Source: DAOUGC01 sp034429695 (lineage in GTDB: Bacteria; Chloroflexota; Anaerolineae; Anaerolineales; Anaerolineaceae). Taken from it: a stretch of 18,538 nt of DNA. A program made the position numbers and the translations under genes. Positions 12,818-18,538 of this stretch are shown piece by piece. The DNA lies in contig DAOUGC010000068.1 of the NCBI GenBank assembly GCA_034429695.1, forward strand, positions 1-18,538, written 5' to 3'. The notes below the pieces were generated by a model. That model was not told the DNA's origin. It made no database searches and saw only the letters and a list, made by a program, of their open reading frames with translations. Position 1 is the stretch's first letter. Every line of letters starts with the position of its first letter.

Positions 12818-13162
12818 TTAGAACTTCTGCTTGAGGCGGGCGCGCTTGCCGGTCAGACCGCGCAGGAAGTACAGGCGGGCGCGGCGAACCTTGGAATGGC
12901 GCTCGACAACCACTTTTTCCAGCCGCGGCGAGCGGGTGAGGAAGGTGCGCTCAACGCCGACACCGTTGCTGGCAATGCGCCGCACGGTGAAGGTGCTGTT
13001 GGTGCCGTTCTCATGCACGTAAAGTACCGTGCCTTTGAATTCCTGCACACGTTCGCGGTTGCCTTCCTTGATTTTTACATGCACACTCACGCCATCGCCC
13101 GGGGCAAGCTCGGGTACGTTGGGGTTGACGGGTGCTTCAATGGACTTCAGCAGGTCGCTCAT
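12818..13162 (-). CDS. rplS: 50S ribosomal protein L19
   Basis: L19 lies at the interface of the 30S and 50S ribosomal subunits. The 114-residue length is typical. Family motifs are clear: PGDGVSVHVKIKEGNRERVQEFKGTVL near the centre, VRRIASNGVGVERTF, and the C-terminal KVRRARLYFLRGLTGKRARLK. AAGGA lies 9 nt before the ATG. In many bacteria rplS is the last gene of rpsP-rimM-trmD-rplS; here it stands alone, with its own promoter, a structured leader of about 107 nt, and a strong terminator. Confidence 0.98.
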   Translation of the reverse strand: MSDLLKSIEAPVNPNVPELAPGDGVSVHVKIKEGNRERVQEFKGTVLYVHENGTNSTFTVRRIASNGVGVERTFLTRSPRLEKVVVERHSKVRRARLYFLRGLTGKRARLKQKF

Positions 13163-13204
13163 GGTACCACATCCTTGATAAAAAATTCCACCGCCGTAAC
13201 GCGG

Positions 13205-13304
13205 CGCCTGATTCTCCGTGCCGTTGGCCAGGAAAATTCACAACAATTCGCCTGAGTCTCTTCAGGCGAAGGCTGATTATAACATGGAGTCTGTGGGGCG
13301 ACAA
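13205..13304 (-). promoter_or_regulatory. rplS promoter and structured leader
   Basis: On the minus strand TTGTCG (13304-13299) and a perfect TATAAT (13281-13276) are 17 bp apart; the -10 is also extended (TGTTATAAT). The leader opens with a 9-bp hairpin, TTCGCCTGA (13270-13262) with TCAGGCGAA (13255-13247), very near the predicted start. A second TCAGGCG lies at 13211-13205, within a sequence that can instead form CGCCG-CGTTA-CGGCG, which is followed by TTTTTT. The two folds share sequence, so a switch is possible. Confidence 0.7.
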
Positions 13305-13311
13305 GGAATTA

Positions 13312-13357
13312 CAAAAAGTGATTCGTGTAGTGGTATCGTTTTTCCGCTACACGAATC
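13312..13357 (-). terminator. Terminator hairpin after the response-regulator gene
   Basis: An 11-bp perfect stem (13357-13347 with 13330-13320) has a 16-nt loop and is followed on the minus strand by ACTTTTTGT. It ends the uvrC-regulator operon. Its arms carry ATTCGTGTAG, like the repeats at the right end of the window, so it may be a recruited repeat element. Confidence 0.8.
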
Positions 13358-13389
13358 AGCCTGCTTTCATGCCGTGGGACAGGTGCGGG

Positions 13390-13794
13390 TCACCTGCCCA
13401 GCGGTCCGGTTTTTTTGATGCGGCGGCGTTCAATGGCGGTGCGGATGGCCATGCGCAGTTCGTCCATGTTTACCGGTTTGAACACATATCCGTCTGCGCC
13501 GCTGCGGATGGCATGTTCCACCATCACGTCGGAGCTTTCGGATGTGAGCATGAGCACGGGAACATGCACCCACTGGTCATTGGCGCGAATGTATTCGAGC
13601 AGCTCCAGCCCGGTCATGCCCGGCATGGATATATCCAGAAAGAACATATCGGGGCAGGCCGCGCCGGTGGACAGCGCCCGGTGGGCATCCACGGCGGAGG
13701 GAAAGCTCTGAAACTGGAACCCCATCAGGCGCACCATCAACTGCATGGCGGTGCGTACCTCCTCATCATCATCCACTACCCATACGTTTCTCAT
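13390..13794 (-). CDS. Single-domain response regulator (receiver only)
   Basis: A 134-residue protein consisting of one CheY-like receiver domain. The acidic pocket is D8-D9-D10, the phosphorylation site is D54 in FFLDISMPGM, the switch threonine is T84 in MLTSES, and the conserved lysine is K106 in FKPV. After residue 125 only a basic tail remains (RRRIKKTGPLGR), so there is no DNA-binding or enzymatic output domain. It probably acts by binding a partner protein or as a phosphate relay. The cognate kinase is not in the window. The ATG lies 4 nt after the uvrC stop, with GGAG overlapping the end of uvrC, so it is expressed with that gene. Confidence 0.93.
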   Translation of the reverse strand: MRNVWVVDDDEEVRTAMQLMVRLMGFQFQSFPSAVDAHRALSTGAACPDMFFLDISMPGMTGLELLEYIRANDQWVHVPVLMLTSESSDVMVEHAIRSGADGYVFKPVNMDELRMAIRTAIERRRIKKTGPLGR

Positions 13795-13798
13795 GGCG

Positions 13799-15667
13799 TT
13801 ACTCCAGGTGCGACTTAATGGACTGTGCGAGTTCTTCGGTGATGCCTTTAATGGCGGTCAATTCCTGGATACTGGCACTCAGGATGCCGTCGATCGAACC
13901 GAAATGAGCGAGCAACGCGCGCCTCCGGTTGGGACCAATGCCCGGAACGGAATCGAGGCGTGAGGCGAGGCCCTGTTTGGTGCGGCGCTTGCGGTGGGCT
14001 GTGATGGCGAAGCGGTGGGCTTCGTCACGGATGCGCTGGACGAGGAACAGCCCCTGTGAGTTGCGCGGCAGCATGATCGATTCGCTGCGCCCCGGCAGGA
14101 ACAGCTCCTCCTGCTGTTTTGCCAGACCCACCACCGGCACGCGCCCGAAGAGATCAAACTGTTCCAGCACGGCTACAGCGCGCCCGAGCTGGCCCTTCCC
14201 GCCGTCCACGATTAATAGATCGGGCAGCAACGAGAAGGACTCATCCGGCTTGCCGCCCACCTGACCGGCTTCCTCCTGGGCGCCCTTCCAGCGCCTGAAG
14301 CGGCGCGTGAGGGCTTCTTCCATGCTGGCGAAGTCGTCCGGACCTTCAACGGTCTTGATGTTAAAGCGCCGGTAGAGTTTCTTGTTGGGCACGCCCTGTT
14401 CAAACACCACCATGCTCGCCACTGACGCCGTGCCCTGGGTGTTGGAGATGTCATAACACTCAATGCGATTGGGCGGCGCGGGCAGTTGCAGGGCTTCCTG
14501 CAGTTCAGCCAGAGACTGGGTCTGGCGGTTGGTGTCGGCTTCCCACTGGGCTTTGAGTGCGCGCAGCGTCTCGACGGCGTTCTCGGTGGCCATCTGCACC
14601 AGCTCCTGGTTTGCCCCCCGGCGCGGCACCTTGAGTTCCACCTTGGGGCCGGTGCGGCGGGTGTTCAACCACTGCTGAATGATGCGGCACTCTTCGATCT
14701 CTTCTGGCAGCAACAATTGCTGGGGAACGTAGGCGCTCTCAGCATAGAATTGCTTGAGGAACTGCTGCAGGATCTCGCTGTTTTGGGCGTCAGCGGTGCC
14801 TTCAAGGATGAAGTACTCGCGCCCGATCAGCTTGCCGCCGCGGATAAAGAACACCTGCACACAGGCCTCACCGTTGGCGCGCGCCATGGCAACCACGTCT
14901 GAATCCACCTGGTCGGAGGAGACCACCTTCTGGCGTTCCACCACCTTGTCAATGGCGGTGATCTGGTCGCGCAGGGTGGCGGCGCGCTCAAAGTGGAGGT
15001 TTTCGGCGGCGGTTTCCATCTCCTGGCGGATGCGCTGCAGCACAGCGCCGGTCTTGCCTTCCAAAAAATGACCCAGGTCGTCGATCAACTGGCGGTATTC
15101 TTCGCGATTAACCGCACCGATGCACGGGCCTGAGCACAGTTTGATGTCGTAGTACAGGCAGGGACGTTCGTCCTGCCCGGTGATCACCCGGTCGCAGGTA
15201 AGGTATGGGAAGATGCGCCGCAGCACATCCAGCGTCTGGTGCACCGCCCACACACTGGTGTAGGGACCATAATAGCGCGAGCCGTCATTGACCATGTTGC
15301 GGGTGACGGTGACCTTGGGAAAATCGTTGCTCCAGTGGATCTTGATGTAGGGATAGCGTTTGTCATCCTTGAGGCGGATGTTGTAATGCGGGCGGTGCTT
15401 TTTGATCAGGTTCATCTCGAGGATCAACGCCTCGAGTTCTGATCCCACCACGATCCACTCGATGTCAGCAATCTGGGAGACCAGTTGGCGGGTCTTGTGA
15501 TCCAGATCGCCGCTGTTGTGGAAGTAGGTACGCACGCGGTTGCGCAGGTTGATCGCTTTGCCCACATAGATCACCGTCCCGGCTGCATTGCGATAAATGT
15601 AGCAGCCAGGCTTGGTGGGCAGGGTTTTTAAAATCCCCTGAATGTGGTCTTCATACTCGGTGTTCAT
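13799..15667 (-). CDS. uvrC: Excinuclease ABC subunit C
   Basis: UvrC makes both cuts in nucleotide excision repair of damaged DNA, together with UvrA and UvrB. The 622 residues show the full layout: the GIY-YIG nuclease (GCYIYR 21-26, VIYVGKA 32-38), a cysteine-containing segment (CSGPCIGAVNREEY) typical of the family, the UvrB-binding UVR helix pair (about 200-245), the RNase H-like 5' nuclease in the second half, including ECYDISNTQG and LLIVDGGKGQL, and a C-terminal helix-hairpin-helix pair (about 571-622: VPGIGPNRRRALL, IKGITEELAQSI). No Shine-Dalgarno sequence precedes the ATG; a weak extended -10 (TGGTAAACT ending at 15678) lies only about 11 nt upstream, so a very short or absent 5' leader is possible. 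It is followed in the same operon by a receiver-only regulator. Confidence 0.97.
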   Translation of the reverse strand: MNTEYEDHIQGILKTLPTKPGCYIYRNAAGTVIYVGKAINLRNRVRTYFHNSGDLDHKTRQLVSQIADIEWIVVGSELEALILEMNLIKKHRPHYNIRLKDDKRYPYIKIHWSNDFPKVTVTRNMVNDGSRYYGPYTSVWAVHQTLDVLRRIFPYLTCDRVITGQDERPCLYYDIKLCSGPCIGAVNREEYRQLIDDLGHFLEGKTGAVLQRIRQEMETAAENLHFERAATLRDQITAIDKVVERQKVVSSDQVDSDVVAMARANGEACVQVFFIRGGKLIGREYFILEGTADAQNSEILQQFLKQFYAESAYVPQQLLLPEEIEECRIIQQWLNTRRTGPKVELKVPRRGANQELVQMATENAVETLRALKAQWEADTNRQTQSLAELQEALQLPAPPNRIECYDISNTQGTASVASMVVFEQGVPNKKLYRRFNIKTVEGPDDFASMEEALTRRFRRWKGAQEEAGQVGGKPDESFSLLPDLLIVDGGKGQLGRAVAVLEQFDLFGRVPVVGLAKQQEELFLPGRSESIMLPRNSQGLFLVQRIRDEAHRFAITAHRKRRTKQGLASRLDSVPGIGPNRRRALLAHFGSIDGILSASIQELTAIKGITEELAQSIKSHLE

Positions 15668-15740
15668 TAATGTTAAAAGTTTACCACAGCACTACACAAG
15701 TTTTCCACACGCCCCGCCTGACAGGAATGATAGGGCGTAC

Positions 15741-15769
15741 TGGAAAGCGGTGGGCTGGTGGAATATAAT
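15741..15769 (+). promoter_or_regulatory. Promoter of the AI-2E permease pair
   Basis: TGGAAA (15741-15746) and a perfect TATAAT (15764-15769) are 17 bp apart, placing the start near 15776, about 65 nt before the first permease gene. The -35 box matches 4 of 6 consensus positions. Confidence 0.55.
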
Positions 15770-15840
15770 CATATACAAAAATGGTAATGGATTTTCTTCC
15801 GGGGTGAAGCAGGGTGGGGGAAAGCAAGCGGAGGACAGGC

Positions 15841-17175
15841 ATGAGCGCAAGTACAGAAGAACCGCGGTCGGATGCACCGCCATCAGCGCTGGTCCCGCCG
15901 CGGCGGGTGATCAACATCACCCTGACGGTGTTGCTGGTATTGGCCGGCTTTATTATCGTGATCAGTTTTCAAGACGTGGTGTTCAGCGTGCTTTCAGCGA
16001 TCATCCTGGGTGTATCGCTGCGCCCGACGATCGACTGGCTGGTGCGGCGCGGAGTCAACCGCAGCCTGGCGGCGGCGTTGATCATGATCGCGCTGCTGGC
16101 TGTGTTCATCGTGGTCTCGCTGCTGTTCATTCCTCTGATCAGCGAGCAGGGCGCCGGGATTGCCGCCACCGTTGGCGACTATTACGAGTGGTTGATCAAC
16201 GAGTTGCGTGATTCTCCCAGCTATTTCCTGCGCCGGTTGGGTGGGCAGTTCCCCATGACGCTGGAAGCCATCGTCCGGACAAGCGCGCCTGCTCCGCCGG
16301 GTGGACCTGCCGCCCCCGCACAGGAAGATGTGGATGCCACCGATGTGCTGCTGGGACAGGTGGATAACCTGCTGAGCGGAGTCAGCCTGGTGCTGCGCGG
16401 CCTGCTGGTGACGCTGGCGGTGTTGCTGCTGACCTATTACTGGACGCAGGAGGGCGACCGCGCCACACGCCAGTTTTTAATGCTGTTTCCCGTTGACCGC
16501 AGGGAAAACCTGCGCGAGTTTATTGCCCTGGTGGAGACCAAACTGGGGGCTTACCTGCGCGGGTTGATCATCCTGAGCATCGTGATCGGCACGGTTTCCA
16601 CGCTGGTGTATACATTGATTGGTCTGCCGCAGGCACTGCTGCTCGGTTTGATGGCTGGCGTGTTTGAAGCCATTCCGCTGGTGGGTCCGGTGATCGGGGC
16701 GGTGCCGGCTTTGCTGCTGGCGCTGGCGATTGAGCCGTCAAAAGTGCCGTGGGTGGTGCTGGCGGTGGTGGTGATCCAGCAACTGGAGAGTTCGCTGCTG
16801 GTTCCAAGAGTGATGAAACAGGCAGTGGGGGTGAACCCGTTTGCAAGTCTGCTGGCACTGGCGGCGTTTGGCAGCCTGTTTGGGGTGGGTGGGGCGCTTC
16901 TTGCCATCCCATTGGTTGCCATTGCCCAACTGGCGTTGAACCGCTACGTGTTCACACCTGCCGCCCGTGTGCAATATCCCGGGCGCGATGCAGTCACCAT
17001 TCTGCGTTATGAAACGGGTGAACTGGTTAAGGACCTGCGACGGCTCGACCTTGGGCAGGGGGAAGGCGAAGGCGAAGGCGAGATGCTGGTTGAAGATGAA
17101 CTGGAAGCCATCGCCGTGGATCTGGATTCACTGCTGGCGCAGATGGAAAAGAGCGAAAAGGGGGATGAGGGATGA
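15841..17175 (+). CDS. AI-2E family permease, first paralogue
   Basis: A 444-residue member of the AI-2E transporter family (PF01594), named after TqsA; most members have other or unknown substrates, and some are sodium/proton antiporters. Membrane segments are visible at about 24-44, 46-62, 75-100 and 190-212, with further segments from 247 to 390, including the typical glycine-proline rich LIGLPQALLLGLMAGVFEAIPLVGPVIGAVPALLLAL. Between the third and fourth segments is a soluble loop with a Pro/Ala-rich stretch (about 158-172), and the acidic C-terminal tail contains a GEGEGEGE repeat encoded by tandem GGCGAA. I chose the ATG at 15841 because GGAGG lies 6 nt upstream; a GTG nine codons earlier has no ribosome site. 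It overlaps the next gene by 4 bp. Confidence 0.92.
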   Translation: MSASTEEPRSDAPPSALVPPRRVINITLTVLLVLAGFIIVISFQDVVFSVLSAIILGVSLRPTIDWLVRRGVNRSLAAALIMIALLAVFIVVSLLFIPLISEQGAGIAATVGDYYEWLINELRDSPSYFLRRLGGQFPMTLEAIVRTSAPAPPGGPAAPAQEDVDATDVLLGQVDNLLSGVSLVLRGLLVTLAVLLLTYYWTQEGDRATRQFLMLFPVDRRENLREFIALVETKLGAYLRGLIILSIVIGTVSTLVYTLIGLPQALLLGLMAGVFEAIPLVGPVIGAVPALLLALAIEPSKVPWVVLAVVVIQQLESSLLVPRVMKQAVGVNPFASLLALAAFGSLFGVGGALLAIPLVAIAQLALNRYVFTPAARVQYPGRDAVTILRYETGELVKDLRRLDLGQGEGEGEGEMLVEDELEAIAVDLDSLLAQMEKSEKGDEG

Positions 17176-18383
17176 AACGGGCAGCGTATATCACTTTTTG
17201 GGCGGCTGCCACGCTGGTGGTGGTGGGGCTGCTGTGGCAGTTTCGCACGGCGCTGGTGATGTTTGCGTTTGCGCTGGTGGTCACCGCCGCGGTCAGGCCG
17301 CTGGTAGATGGGGTGACCGCCAACCGCCGCTGGCGCACACCGATGCTGATCCTCAGCTACGTGCTGATCCTTGGCTTGCTGGCGGCGATCGTGATCGCCA
17401 TTTCAGACTCGTTGTTTTTTGACCTGCAAAGCTTGAGTGACCGGCTGGCGTTTACTTACGAACGCATTTATCGCGAATTTCCAGAGGGCAGCCAGATGCA
17501 GCAATCCATCGCACAGCGCCTGCCCCCGCCCGATTCACTCTATGAGTCACTGGCTGGACGCGGGGAAAACGGCGGCGGCATGTTGCAGGCGGTGCTGGGT
17601 GTGACAATGGACTCGGTGGCGTTTGTGGCGCAACTGGTGATCGTGCTGGTGCTGAGCATTTACTGGTCGGCAGACAGGGCGCGTTTTGAGCGCCTGTGGC
17701 TTTCGCTGCTCAGCCCAGAGTCGCGCAGCCGGGCGCGGGTGATGGGGCGTGAGATCGAGAGCCGGGTGGGGCAGTATTTCCGCAGCGAGTTTGTGCGCGC
17801 GCTGGCAGTGGGGATGCTGCTTGGTTTTGGTTTGAGCTGGATGGGTGTGCCGTTTGCCACCCTGCTGGGCGTGCTGGGCGGGCTGCTCTCGCTGCTGCCG
17901 TGGCTTGGGATTTTATTAATGGCGATCCCGACCGCGCTGGCAGGCTTGACCGTAAGCCCCATGCTGGCGGCGGCTGGTGGTTTTTTCACGCTGCTGGTGA
18001 CGGTGGTGATGGAACGCGTGATCCAGCCGCGCATTTTTGGGCGCTCGCAATACAGCCCCATGCTGATGGTGATCGTGGCGTACATGCTGGCGGATGTGTT
18101 CGGGGTGACGGGGATCCTGCTGGCTCCGCCGCTTTCAGCGGTGCTGCAGTTGTTGTTTCAGTTCATGCAGCAACCCGCCAGTGCGCCGGTGCATGTGGCT
18201 GAAGCAACAGCCGGCGACACGCGCCAGCAAATGGAAGCGCTGCGCGGGCGGCTTGAGGCGGTGCGCCAGCGGATCGATGAGACGGAGCAGAACGGCGGGA
18301 GCGAAGCGGTTTCTGCCAGTGTGCTGGCGCGGCTGGAGGGCATTGTCAGACGCACCGGGGAATTAACCGGCGGCGATCACTAA
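17172..18383 (+). CDS. AI-2E family permease, second paralogue
   Basis: A 403-residue AI-2E family permease (PF01594) that begins inside the stop of the first (ATGA), so the two are made together, and a mixed complex is possible. Membrane segments lie at about 5-24, 26-42, 56-78, 146-168 and then 207-335, with the family region WMGVPFATLLGVLGGLLSLLPWLGILLMAIPTALAGL. A hydrophilic loop covers 79-145. The C-terminal tail from about 345 is predicted to be a coiled coil (QQMEALRGRLEAVRQRIDETEQ). The substrate cannot be read from the sequence; no LuxS, LsrB or other autoinducer gene is present in the window, so the family name should not be taken as function. Confidence 0.92.
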   Translation: MKRAAYITFWAAATLVVVGLLWQFRTALVMFAFALVVTAAVRPLVDGVTANRRWRTPMLILSYVLILGLLAAIVIAISDSLFFDLQSLSDRLAFTYERIYREFPEGSQMQQSIAQRLPPPDSLYESLAGRGENGGGMLQAVLGVTMDSVAFVAQLVIVLVLSIYWSADRARFERLWLSLLSPESRSRARVMGREIESRVGQYFRSEFVRALAVGMLLGFGLSWMGVPFATLLGVLGGLLSLLPWLGILLMAIPTALAGLTVSPMLAAAGGFFTLLVTVVMERVIQPRIFGRSQYSPMLMVIVAYMLADVFGVTGILLAPPLSAVLQLLFQFMQQPASAPVHVAEATAGDTRQQMEALRGRLEAVRQRIDETEQNGGSEAVSASVLARLEGIVRRTGELTGGDH

Positions 18384-18538
18384 AAGCAAACACGAAAGGC
18401 ACGAATGAGAAAAAATATCGTGTATTTCGTCGCTTCGTGTGATTCGTGTTCAGTTCTTCTGGATGGGGAAAAGCAATCACGAAAGGCACGAATGAGAAAA
18501 AATATCGTGTCATTCGTCCCTTCGTGTAATTCGTGATA
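18382..18538. repeat. Two copies of a palindromic ATTCGTG-type repeat
   Basis: Copy one (18382-18450) and copy two (18469-18538, cut by the window end) start 87 bp apart and are about 90% alike. Each folds on itself: CACGAA plus ACGAATGA on the left pair with TCATTCGT plus TTCGTG on the right (cleanest in copy two), around a loop containing GAAAAAATATCG. Copy one has a few changes in the right arm. They follow the second permease gene and could end its transcript. No gene is seen here. Confidence 0.85.

Overview
The window looks like a chromosomal segment of a Chloroflexota bacterium, most likely Anaerolineae or a relative. The reasons are the high-GC coding sequence, the adjacent DUF3090 and SCO1664-family genes (known mainly from Actinobacteria and Chloroflexi), several LiaI/LiaF-like (DUF5668-type) membrane proteins in tandem, and the short palindromic repeats between genes. 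This placement is inferred from gene content only. No rRNA, tRNA, CRISPR array, prophage or insertion sequence was seen.

Left part (1-2341, minus strand): a cluster of four REP-like repeats, then a cysteine biosynthesis operon, cysK-cysE, ending in a strong hairpin. The cysK leader is the most interesting element of the window. A consensus promoter is followed by a 12-codon ORF with its own ribosome binding site, encoding MLKCLCLRRGLL with two Cys codons. A long hairpin with a T-rich tail follows just before cysK. This has the layout of a cysteine-responsive transcription attenuator.

Positions 2493-5244 (plus strand): three consecutive membrane-protein genes of the LiaI/LiaF-like type, without LiaR/LiaS partners, closed by a bidirectional terminator. 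Positions 5263-8837 (minus strand): a tightly spaced five-gene operon, DUF3090, SCO1664-family kinase-like protein, homoserine dehydrogenase, an unrecognised possibly thiolase-like protein, and folK. Positions 9080-11075 (plus strand): a TetR-family regulator and a GH13 amylase, each preceded by the same 16-bp palindrome. This looks like a self-contained, autoregulated sugar-utilisation unit, and the tetR message is probably leaderless.

Positions 11164-12701 (minus strand): a class I glutamine amidotransferase-like hydrolase (peptidase C26) overlapping glutamate racemase murI. Positions 12739-13304: rplS with its own promoter, a structured leader and a terminator. Positions 13312-15667 (minus strand): uvrC followed by a receiver-only response regulator. 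Positions 15741-18383 (plus strand): two translationally coupled AI-2E-family permease paralogues. The window ends in two copies of an 87-bp-spaced palindromic repeat.
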